From: Cellulomonas sp.
GTDB taxonomy: Bacteria > Actinomycetota > Actinomycetes > Actinomycetales > Cellulomonadaceae
Length of the DNA: 36,276 bases
Assembly: GCA_017882855.1 (NCBI GenBank)
Contig: JADGOR010000011.1
Coordinates: 1-36,276 of the forward strand
Direction: 5' to 3'
The notes under the pieces are model-generated. The model had not been told where the DNA came from. It was given only the letters and a program-made list of their open reading frames with translations, and made no database searches. Shown here piece by piece: positions 17,474 to 25,160 of the stretch (positions within the stretch are counted from its first letter, which is position 1; each line of letters opens with the position of its first letter). Position numbers and translations under genes: made by a program.

Positions 17474-17905
17474 TCAGTGCGCGATCACGTTGTCGATCAC
17501 GCTGTCACCGGTGTTGAACCAGATCTCGACGGACTTGATGTCGTTGACGTTGGCGAGGCAGGTCCCGCTCATCCCCGTGAGGTCGAACGTGACCGTGCTC
17601 GGGCCGCTGCTTACCCAGGGGACGGTAGAGACCGGGCACCCCTCCCAGGCGGCACCCTCCTTGAACACCAGCGCGGGGCCGGTTCCGGTCGTGGATACCA
17701 GGTCGAACGTCAGCTGCGTGCGCCCACTCAGGTCGATCGGCGTACCGGCCGTCGACTCGAACCACGCGTTGTTGCTGTGCACGACCAGCTGGCCGCTGGC
17801 GTTCGCGTCGGTGGTTCCGGTGTTGCCGGACCAGTGACCGGCCGCTCGGCGCAGTCCCCCTTGCGCTCCACGTGCGTTGCGATGAGTAGTCGAGTCAGGT
17901 GCCAT
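17474..17905 (-). CDS. Orphan carbohydrate-binding-module-like protein, possibly a truncated gene (143 aa)
   Basis: The C-terminal 100 residues have the strand-rich, Trp/Asn-rich look of a secreted beta-sandwich module: NAWFESTAGTPIDLSGRTQL, FKEGAAWEGCP, and a final VEIWFNTGDSVIDNVIA, a pattern typical of carbohydrate-binding modules at the end of glycoside hydrolases. The ATG at 17905 has GGGGGAG four to five bases upstream. However, the first 25 residues (MAPDSTTHRNARGAQGG...) contain no signal peptide, and no catalytic domain precedes it. I infer a remnant of a larger exported glycosidase, or a re-started fragment. The assignment as carbohydrate-binding is from pattern only; the frame itself is well terminated. 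Confidence 0.5.
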   Translation of the reverse strand: MAPDSTTHRNARGAQGGLRRAAGHWSGNTGTTDANASGQLVVHSNNAWFESTAGTPIDLSGRTQLTFDLVSTTGTGPALVFKEGAAWEGCPVSTVPWVSSGPSTVTFDLTGMSGTCLANVNDIKSVEIWFNTGDSVIDNVIAH

Positions 17906-18076
17906 AGAACTCCCCCGAGCGGACCGTCGGCAACCCCACGCAACTGATTCGCTCGAATCGAATCGACCCACCGCCGGTGCCGGGCGCCAGGCCCACCCCG
18001 TTGGCGCGGCGGCGGGCCTGCGGATCGTCCGCGACGATTCGGGAGTCCGCCCCCGACGGCGGGCCCTGCCGTCCCC

Positions 18077-18088
18077 TACGATACGGAG
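18077..18088 (+). promoter_or_regulatory. Putative leaderless promoter of the two-component operon (-10 TACGAT)
   Basis: TACGAT (18077-18082) ends six bases before the GTG at 18089. The GGAG in between abuts the start codon and is too close to act as a ribosome-binding site, so a leaderless transcript beginning at the GTG is likely. Confidence 0.55.
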
Positions 18089-18769
18089 GTGACCCGCGTA
18101 CTCCTGACTGAGGACGACCCGGCCATTGCCGAGCCTTTGGCGAGGGCGCTCTCTCGCGAGGGCTACGAGGTAGAAGTGCAAGGAACGGGTCAAGGTGCGA
18201 TCGATTCGGCGTCACGCGCAGACCTGGTGGTCCTTGACCTCGGTCTGCCCGACATGGATGGCCTCGATGTCGCGCGGTGGATCCGCAACCAAGGACTGAC
18301 GACTCCCGTTCTGGTCCTGACCGCTCGCGTGGATGAGGTCGACCTCGTCGTCGGTCTCGATGCCGGGGCCGACGACTACGTGACCAAACCGTTCCGACTC
18401 GCGGAGCTGCTCGCGCGGGTCCGGGCGCTGCTTCGCAGATCGCGCGGCGACGCCGACGACGACGAGCTGAACGCCCAGAGCGTCCGGATCGATGTGGCCG
18501 CCCACCGGGCGTTCCAGCACGACCGTGAGATCCAGCTCACCGCCAAGGAGTTCGACCTGCTCCGCGTCCTGGTTCGCGAGGCGGGCGCCGTGGTCAGCCG
18601 TGAGGTGCTGATGCGGGAGGTCTGGGGCTCCGACCCCAGCGGGTCGACGAAGACGCTCGACATGCACGTCTCGTGGTTGCGCCGGAAGCTGGGCGACGAC
18701 GCCAACGCGCCTCGGTTCATCACCACCGTGCGAGGCATGGGCTTCCGGTTCGAGACCGGCGAGGTCTGA
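18089..18769 (+). CDS. OmpR/PhoB-family response regulator (226 aa)
   Basis: Two-domain transcription factor. The receiver domain (1-120) has the acidic pocket E8/D9/D10, the phospho-acceptor D50 (VVLDLGLPDMDG) and the conserved Lys in VTKPF. The C-terminal winged helix (about 128-224) shows LTAKEFDLLRVLV, the recognition helix region TKTLDMHVSWLRRKLG and the wing ITTVRGMGFRFE. Length is standard. The sensor kinase starts nine bases after its stop, so the pair is one operon. Regulated genes cannot be identified, though GtrA and cell-envelope genes follow. A small palindrome GATTCG/CGAATC at 17946-17959 upstream could be a binding site, but this is weak. Confidence 0.94.
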   Translation: MTRVLLTEDDPAIAEPLARALSREGYEVEVQGTGQGAIDSASRADLVVLDLGLPDMDGLDVARWIRNQGLTTPVLVLTARVDEVDLVVGLDAGADDYVTKPFRLAELLARVRALLRRSRGDADDDELNAQSVRIDVAAHRAFQHDREIQLTAKEFDLLRVLVREAGAVVSREVLMREVWGSDPSGSTKTLDMHVSWLRRKLGDDANAPRFITTVRGMGFRFETGEV

Positions 18770-18778
18770 GGTCCTCTC

Positions 18779-20119
18779 GTGCGCCGCCGGGTTCTGCAGG
18801 CGACGATCGCCGCGGTGTCCGTCGCGGTCATCCTGCTCGGCATCCCGCTCGCCATCTACGGCGCTCAGCTGGTTCGAGAGGGAGAGCTGCGCGAGCTCGA
18901 TGCCCGGGCCGCGGCGCTGTCCCGATCCGTCGAGAAGGCGATCGTCAACCACGACCCGCTGAACGAAGAGGTGCTCGCGCCGTACGTCGGCGGTGACGAC
19001 AACATCTCGGCCTCGGTGTACGTGGTCGGGCCGAACGGTGAGCAGCTCCGGGCCGGCAGCGCGATCGAGGGCCGGTCGTACTCGGCGTCGCGCCGCACCG
19101 AGTCGAATGCAGTCGTCCTGCTGACGATCTCGTGGTGGGACGTGTTCTGGCGCCAGCTCCAGACCGTGGCGCTGGTGGTGGGCCTGGCGGTGCTTGCCTT
19201 CGCGGCCGGGACCGCACTCGCGATCTGGGGCGCCCGGCGGCTTGCCGCGCCGCTCGTGTACCTGGCGGCGAGCGCCGAGCAGCTCGGCTCGGGCCAGGTG
19301 CGGCCGCGACTGCAGCCGTCCGGCGTCGAGGAGATCGACCTGGTGGCCGCGGAGCTCGCGCGAAGCTCCGACCGGATGGCCGGGCGACTGGCGGCCGAGC
19401 GGCAGTTCGCCTCGGACGCCTCGCACCAGCTCCGGACCCCGCTGACCGCATTGTCGATGCGACTCGAGGAGATCGCCGCGACCACTAAAGAGCCCGAGGT
19501 GCGCGAGGAGGCTCAGATCTCCCTCGAGCAGGTCGCCCGGTTGGTCGCCGTGGTCGATGACCTGCTCGGCCGGTCACGCAGTGCGCAGGGGGGTACGACC
19601 GAGGCGGTGCACCTCTTGGATGTGGTGCACCAGCAGGAGCAGGAGTGGACGCCCACCTTCGATCGCGCCGGGCGATCCCTGGTGATGGATGTGCCGCGGG
19701 ATGTCGCAGTGCTCGCGACTCCGGGTGCGCTCGCACAGGTGCTGGCGACCCTGATCGAGAACTCGCTCAAGCACGGCGGCGGGACGACGACGGTGCGCTC
19801 GCGGCCGTCCGGGCCGTCCCGCGCGGTCGTCATCGAGGTGTCCGACGAGGGACCGGGCGTGGCCGATGATCTGGCGCCCCGGATCTTCGAGCGCGAGGTC
19901 ACCTCGGGCAAGGGGACCGGCCTCGGCCTCGCGCTCGCTCGTGACCTCGTCACCGCGGACGGCGGGCGGATCGAGCTGTCGCAGCGTCGGCCGCCGGTCT
20001 TCTCCGTCTTCTTGTCAGCGGTGCCGCACGCGCTCGACCCCGACGTCGTGCTGCCGGAAGGTGCGCCGGTCTCGCCGATCCCCGAGCGGCATCGTCGTCG
20101 GACCCGGCACGTCGACTAG
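18779..20119 (+). CDS. Membrane sensor histidine kinase (446 aa)
   Basis: Partner of the preceding response regulator. Helix 1 (residues about 8-28, ATIAAVSVAVILLGIPLAIY), an extracytoplasmic sensor of about 100 residues, and helix 2 (about 129-150, TVALVVGLAVLAFAAGTALA) are followed by HAMP (RRLAAPLVYLAASAEQLGSG). HisKA comes next with phospho-acceptor H216 in SDASHQLRTPLTAL, then HATPase with N-box IENSLKHGGG and G-boxes DEGPGVAD and GKGTGLGLALA. Length is typical. The GTG at 18779 is preceded by GAGG. The stimulus is unknown; the extracytoplasmic domain has no recognisable fold. Confidence 0.93.
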   Translation: MRRRVLQATIAAVSVAVILLGIPLAIYGAQLVREGELRELDARAAALSRSVEKAIVNHDPLNEEVLAPYVGGDDNISASVYVVGPNGEQLRAGSAIEGRSYSASRRTESNAVVLLTISWWDVFWRQLQTVALVVGLAVLAFAAGTALAIWGARRLAAPLVYLAASAEQLGSGQVRPRLQPSGVEEIDLVAAELARSSDRMAGRLAAERQFASDASHQLRTPLTALSMRLEEIAATTKEPEVREEAQISLEQVARLVAVVDDLLGRSRSAQGGTTEAVHLLDVVHQQEQEWTPTFDRAGRSLVMDVPRDVAVLATPGALAQVLATLIENSLKHGGGTTTVRSRPSGPSRAVVIEVSDEGPGVADDLAPRIFEREVTSGKGTGLGLALARDLVTADGGRIELSQRRPPVFSVFLSAVPHALDPDVVLPEGAPVSPIPERHRRRTRHVD

Positions 20120-20170
20120 CGGGCTTGCGACGAGAGTCCCTCGGTTGCCGGTGAAACCCCGGCGCCGCGG

Positions 20171-20656
20171 CTAGCTCGGCAGCGTTGCCGCGACCGTCCC
20201 GGTTCCGGTGAAGACGTGCCGCTTGTAGGCGAAGTAACGGAAGATGGTGCCGAGGCCGACCCCGACGATGTTCCCGGCGATGTTCTTCGCCAGCGGCGAC
20301 GTCATGTTCAGCACATACACGCCGAACGCGAGCGACCCGACCTCGATCACCAAGCCGATCACATTGACCACGAAGAATGCGATCAGCTCGCGTCCGCGCT
20401 CCTCGCGCCGGGTGCTGGAGAACGTCCAGTGCCGGTTGCCGACCCAGGCGACCATCGTTGCGGCGACCACCGAGATGACCTTGGCGGTCACCGTCTTGTC
20501 GGCGAGGAGGTGTCCCGGGCCGAACTGCAGGAGGTTGAACAGGCCGGCATTGACCACGTAGGCGACGGCGCCGACCGAGCCGAACCGGGCGAGCTCGGCG
20601 ACGTGCTCCTGCCAGGTGCGGGCCGCGGTGGGGGTCTCGGGTTGAGCACTCATCAC
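20171..20656 (-). CDS. GtrA-family membrane protein (161 aa)
   Basis: Four-helix protein of the GtrA/DPMS_beta family, members of which are proposed to move polyprenyl-phosphate-linked sugars across the membrane or support such glycosyltransferases. Features: the N-terminal motif RFGSVGAVAYVVNAGLFNLL, the Trp/Arg loop WVGNRHWTFSS typical of the family, helix 3 FFVVNVIGLVIEVGSLAFGV, and the end motif GTIFRYFAYKRHVF. A GTG at 20656 (giving MMSAQ) lies six bases from a TAGGCT -10, so it is probably leaderless; the next codon is ATG. In several actinobacteria a GtrA gene stands beside purK-purE, which fits its place here next to purE. Confidence 0.9.
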   Translation of the reverse strand: MMSAQPETPTAARTWQEHVAELARFGSVGAVAYVVNAGLFNLLQFGPGHLLADKTVTAKVISVVAATMVAWVGNRHWTFSSTRREERGRELIAFFVVNVIGLVIEVGSLAFGVYVLNMTSPLAKNIAGNIVGVGLGTIFRYFAYKRHVFTGTGTVAATLPS

Positions 20657-20668
20657 CGGAGCAGCCTA
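20657..20668 (-). promoter_or_regulatory. Putative leaderless promoter of the GtrA gene (-10 TAGGCT)
   Basis: On the minus strand TAGGCT (20668 to 20663) is followed by six bases and then the GTG at 20656. There is no purine-rich ribosome-binding site in that interval. Confidence 0.5.
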
Positions 20669-20784
20669 ACGGTCGATAGGCTCTTCCTCGGCCAGACCGT
20701 TCGTACCGGCTCAGACCGGCGCCGGGCGACGGAGGATCCGAGACGGTTACGCGCCGCCGTGGGCGGGTGAGCTGAGGGGGAACA

Positions 20785-21318
20785 GTGGCAGAGCAGCCGT
20801 TGGTCGGCGTCGTGATGGGGTCCGACTCGGACTGGTCGTTGATGGCCGCCGCGGCCGAGGCGCTCGAGGAGTTCGGCATCCCGCACGAGGTGGGTGTCTA
20901 CTCCGCGCACCGGATGCCGGACGAGACGATCGAGTACGGTCGGTCGGCCGTCGGGCGGGGCCTCCGGGTGATCATCGCGGGGGCCGGCGGAGCCGCGCAC
21001 CTAGCCGGAGTGCTCGCCGCGGTGACCCCCTTGCCGGTGATCGGGGTGCCGGTGCCCCTGGCCAACCTGGACGGTCTCGACTCACTCTTGTCGATCGTGC
21101 AGATGCCGGCCGGGGTGCCGGTCGCGACGGTGTCCGTCGGCGGTGCCCGCAACGCGGGGCTGCTCGCCGTCCGGATCCTCGCGGCCGGCGATGACGAACG
21201 CGGAGCGCGGCTCCGGGCCGCGATGGTGACGTTCCAGGGCGGTCTGCGCGATCAGGCGAAGGCCAAGGGTGCCCGGTTGACCGCGAAGCTCTCGCAGCCG
21301 ACGGGATTCTCGGCCTGA
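20785..21318 (+). CDS. purE: N5-carboxyaminoimidazole ribonucleotide mutase PurE (177 aa)
   Basis: Purine biosynthesis: converts N5-CAIR to CAIR in the cytosol. Class I features are visible: the phosphate loop MGSDSDWS, the catalytic His in [19 protein letters not shown] (the family usually has HLPG), VIGVPV and [14 protein letters not shown]. Length is normal. The GTG at 20785 has AGGGGGA about five bases upstream. Class I PurE needs PurK to make N5-CAIR, yet no purK is adjacent: only about 130 bases separate this gene from GtrA, and the LCP gene ends two bases after its stop on the other strand. Confidence 0.95.
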   Translation: MAEQPLVGVVMGSDSDWSLMAAAAEALEEFGIPHEVGVYSAHRMPDETIEYGRSAVGRGLRVIIAGAGGAAHLAGVLAAVTPLPVIGVPVPLANLDGLDSLLSIVQMPAGVPVATVSVGGARNAGLLAVRILAAGDDERGARLRAAMVTFQGGLRDQAKAKGARLTAKLSQPTGFSA

Positions 21319-21320
21319 CC

Positions 21321-22598
21321 TCACGGCTTCGGCGCGCCGCCGACCGTCCCGGGCGGCAGGGTGCCGTTCTTGATGGCCTGGAAGAAGACCGGCGTGAGCT
21401 TCGGGTCGAGCTGAACGGTCGAGCCGGCGTTGGCGACCCGGTAGTCCATGTTCTTGATCGGTGGCGTCCCGGTGATCCCCTTCGGGCCGGTGGCGGCGCG
21501 GAAGGCGAGCGCGAGGCGGGCCAGGTCGATGACGTCCGTCCCGTTGCTCGCCGTGAGGGCTCCCGTTCCGGCGTCGATCAGAGCGACCTGGCGGCTCGGC
21601 TGGAAGATCAGGCTGGGCTTCGCGACGGCTGCGGTCACCGCACTGACGATCTGCCGCTGCCGCTGCCCGCGCCCGATGTCGCCGGTCGGGTCCGCGTAGC
21701 GCATCCGGGCGAAGGAGAGGGCGGTCGGCCCGTCGGCCAGCCGGCAGCCGGCCTTCCAGTTCAGGCCACTGTCCGGGTCGGCGACGTTGTAGTCGAGGCA
21801 CAGCTGGACGCCTCCGACGGCGTTGACGACCTGCTCGACCCCGCCGAACCCGATCTCGACGTAGTGGTCGATGGTCAGCCCGGTGAGCCCCTCCACGGTC
21901 TTGACCAGCAGCGGGGCGCCGCCCCACGAGAACGAGGCGTTCAGCTTGTTCGAGCCGTGGCCGGGGATCGGGACGTAGCTGTCCCGCGGCAGGCTGATCA
22001 GTGCGGGCGGTCCGCTCGTCGGGACCTGCAGGACCATGATCGTGTCGGTCCGGGCCCCGATCGTCCCGTCGGCCCCGATCGTGCCGTCGGCCCGGGAGTC
22101 AGAGCCGGCGAGCAGGTACGTGGTGCCCGGGGTGTCGGCGGCTCCTGACAGGGCGGTGACGTGGTGGATCTTCCCGTTCGACCAGATGAGCAGGCCGATC
22201 GGCCAGGCGAGCAGCAGGGCGAGGACGAGCGCGGTGACGGTGAGGATGCGACGTCGGAGGCGGTGCCGTGGGGCGACGGGCGCGTCGCCCGCTGAGATCG
22301 GGCTGGACGATCTGGGACGGCCAGGGTCATCCGCGCGCGGCGCCGGCACCGGTCGAGACGCCGGGGAGGTGGGGGTCTGCCGGGCAACGCGCGGGTCAGC
22401 GTCCCGCGGAGCACGGGAGCGAGGAGGGATCGCCGGCGGTGCCGCTGCCGATGACTCCACCGGGACGTACGGGGCCGGCGGCCGGCGCGAGCTCGTGGCC
22501 GGTGCATCCCCGACGACCTTCGCGCCGTCGTCCTCGGGGCGCCGTCGCCCGCCGCCCGGCGTGAAGCTCGGTGGCTGGTTCGGCGGTTTGGCGGGCAT
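21321..22598 (-). CDS. LytR-CpsA-Psr (LCP) family cell-wall glycopolymer ligase (425 aa)
   Basis: Membrane-anchored enzyme that transfers polyprenyl-linked glycopolymers to peptidoglycan (actinobacterial LCP/Lcp1 role). A cytoplasmic Pro/Arg-rich tail (1-115) precedes one helix (about 117-140, LTVTALVLALLLAWPIGLL). The LCP domain follows with ARTDTIMVL, SLPRDSYV, NKLNASFSWGG and the signature RMRYADPTGDIGRGQRQRQ, which holds the catalytic Arg/Asp set. An 18-bp tandem duplication adds a DGTIGA repeat near residues 171-182. The ATG at 22598 is chosen because the Pro-rich start MPAKPPNQPP is usual; the ribosome-binding site (AGG) is weak. It is convergent with purE and divergent from galE, with other envelope genes around. 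Confidence 0.93.
   Translation of the reverse strand: MPAKPPNQPPSFTPGGGRRRPEDDGAKVVGDAPATSSRRPPAPYVPVESSAAAPPAIPPRSRAPRDADPRVARQTPTSPASRPVPAPRADDPGRPRSSSPISAGDAPVAPRHRLRRRILTVTALVLALLLAWPIGLLIWSNGKIHHVTALSGAADTPGTTYLLAGSDSRADGTIGADGTIGARTDTIMVLQVPTSGPPALISLPRDSYVPIPGHGSNKLNASFSWGGAPLLVKTVEGLTGLTIDHYVEIGFGGVEQVVNAVGGVQLCLDYNVADPDSGLNWKAGCRLADGPTALSFARMRYADPTGDIGRGQRQRQIVSAVTAAVAKPSLIFQPSRQVALIDAGTGALTASNGTDVIDLARLALAFRAATGPKGITGTPPIKNMDYRVANAGSTVQLDPKLTPVFFQAIKNGTLPPGTVGGAPKP
22055..22090. repeat. Tandem 18-bp duplication inside the LCP gene
   Basis: Two 18-bp units (22055-22072 and 22073-22090) differ at one base. They keep the reading frame and duplicate six residues (GADGTI type) just before the conserved R-T-D-T-I motif of the LCP domain. 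Confidence 0.8.
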
Positions 22599-22693
22599 GA
22601 CCTGGACGGTTGCCTTTCGTGCAGACGGCAATGTCACGAACGCCGTCGTCGCATCCTTGGTCAGGACCGACGCCGGCACAAGTCGACACGCCT

Positions 22694-22723
22694 GCCCGGG
22701 CCGATCCGCGCTTCGGCCCGGGC
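22694..22723. repeat. Perfect 11-bp inverted repeat between LCP and galE starts
   Basis: GCCCGGGCCGA (22694-22704) and its exact complement (22713-22723) surround eight bases. It lies 44-73 bases upstream of galE and about 96 bases upstream of the divergent LCP start. A terminator is not expected between two divergent starts, so an operator or an RNA hairpin in a 5' leader of LCP is possible. Confidence 0.55.
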
Positions 22724-22754
22724 GTCGGGCACCGGCCCGCCGCGGGCGCTCCAC

Positions 22755-22766
22755 TAGGGTCGATCC
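22755..22766 (+). promoter_or_regulatory. Putative leaderless promoter of galE (-10 TAGGGT)
   Basis: TAGGGT (22755-22760) is followed by six bases and the ATG at 22767. No ribosome-binding site is present. Confidence 0.55.
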
Positions 22767-23747
22767 ATGACCGTGCTCGTGACAGGTGGTGCCGGTTACA
22801 TCGGCGCACACGTGGTCCGGCTGCTGCGCGGCACGGGCCGGGACGTGCTGGTGGCAGACGACCTGTCTGCGGGCGACGCCGCGCGGATCGGCGACGCGGT
22901 CCTCCTTGAGATCGACCTCGCCGACAGTCGATCGGTCCGCCCGCTCGCCGCGGCGATGAAGCGCGCTCGGGTCCGAGAGGTGATCCATTTCGCGGCCCGG
23001 AAGAGGGTCGATGAGTCCGTGGCGCGGCCGGTCTGGTACTACCGGCAGAACATCGGTGGCCTGGCGAACGTGATCGCCGCGATGCGGGCGACCGGCGCGG
23101 ACCGCCTGGTCTTCTCCTCCTCAGCCGCGGTCTACGGCGCGACGACGCTCCCGCTCGTCTCGGAGGATGCCCCGACGGAGCCGGCGAATCCCTACGGCGA
23201 GACGAAGCTCGCCGGCGAGTGGCTGGTCCGCGACGCCGCCGTCGCGGGGTTCCTGCGGGGCGTCGCCCTGCGCTACTTCAACGTCGCCGGGAGCGGTTGG
23301 CCCGACCTCGGAGATCCCGGCGTGCTGAACCTCGTCACGATGGTGCTCGACCGGCTCACCCGGGGTGAGCGTCCGCGCGTCTTCGGGATCGACTACCCGA
23401 CTCCGGACGGCAGCTGCGTGCGCGACTACGTGCACGTCCTCGACCTGGCGCGAGCGCACATCGCGGCGCTCGACGCGCTGGACCGGGAGCAGGCCGGCTT
23501 TGACGTGTTCAACGTGGGGACCGGGCGAGGCGCGTCGGTGCTCGAGGTGGTGGCCCGGCTGGGCCAGGTGACCGGCCTCGACGCGACGCCGATGATCGAG
23601 GCTCGGCGCCCCGGCGACCCGCCGAGCGTAGTGGCGTCCGTCGACCGGATCGAGGCTGAGCTCGGGTGGCGGGCCGAGGCCGATCTCGACGAGATCCTGC
23701 GGAGTGCGTGGCGCGCGTGGCCGGCGAGCGCCGGACCGGGTTCCTAG
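22767..23747 (+). CDS. galE: UDP-glucose 4-epimerase (326 aa)
   Basis: Extended SDR that interconverts UDP-glucose and UDP-galactose for galactose metabolism and envelope glycans. Rossmann motif TGGAGYIG (7-14), substrate loop HFAARKRVDESV, catalytic SSSAAVYG with S118/S119, and Y143-x3-K147 (NPYGETK) are all present. ALRYFNVAG and the C-terminal NVGTGRGASVLEVV and GDPPSVVAS motifs are diagnostic of GalE. Length is slightly short for the family but complete. It starts at a probable leaderless ATG. Its 3' end faces a truncated glycosyltransferase 20 bases away. Confidence 0.94.
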   Translation: MTVLVTGGAGYIGAHVVRLLRGTGRDVLVADDLSAGDAARIGDAVLLEIDLADSRSVRPLAAAMKRARVREVIHFAARKRVDESVARPVWYYRQNIGGLANVIAAMRATGADRLVFSSSAAVYGATTLPLVSEDAPTEPANPYGETKLAGEWLVRDAAVAGFLRGVALRYFNVAGSGWPDLGDPGVLNLVTMVLDRLTRGERPRVFGIDYPTPDGSCVRDYVHVLDLARAHIAALDALDREQAGFDVFNVGTGRGASVLEVVARLGQVTGLDATPMIEARRPGDPPSVVASVDRIEAELGWRAEADLDEILRSAWRAWPASAGPGS

Positions 23748-23766
23748 CGCCCCAGGAGGGTGGTTG

Positions 23767-23952
23767 TCAGGCTGGCGCCGCGGTGTCGACGCTGCCGTCG
23801 TCCACGCAGACGATGCGAGGGAACGTCCGCCTGGCGTCGGTGACGACCTGCCGGATCACTTCGCCCTCGTTGTACAGCGGGACTACCAACCAGGTGTCGT
23901 CGTACATCGTCGTTGTCGCCATCCTCGTCGGCCGAACTGCGCGCGTCACCAT
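23767..23952 (-). pseudogene. Truncated family 2 glycosyltransferase, N-terminal remnant
   Basis: The frame contains MYDDTWLVVPLYNEGEVIR, then RRTFPRIVCVDDGS. This is the start of a GT-A family 2 glycosyltransferase, with the donor-binding P-L-Y-N-E and V-D-D-G-S strands. It then stops after about 60 residues, whereas the family needs at least 230. The DxD motif and acceptor half are missing, and the following sequence is already the 3' end of galE. The likely original start is the ATG of MYDD at about 23907. It lies 29 bases after the rmlB stop on the same strand, so it was probably the second gene of an rmlB operon and lost its 3' portion by deletion. Confidence 0.75.
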
Positions 23953-23980
23953 GGTCCCACCGTCGGACGGGGGCTCCCGC

Positions 23981-25036
<1,056 letters not shown>

Positions 25037-25160
25037 TCAGTGCCCGCGGCCCCCCGCCGAATGTGCAGACTCGCCCAGTTGGACCTGCGGTGCTTGACCT
25101 ATGCGGCCACGCGACTGAAACTGCTTGAGCCATCTGTTCGCCGAGGTCAGGACCTTTGCC

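Noticed and set aside
15200-17947. A 915-codon plus-strand open frame opposite the FtsK-like gene
   Set aside because: Arg/Gly/Asp-rich shadow of the minus-strand ATPase gene, crossing a terminator hairpin; no domain.
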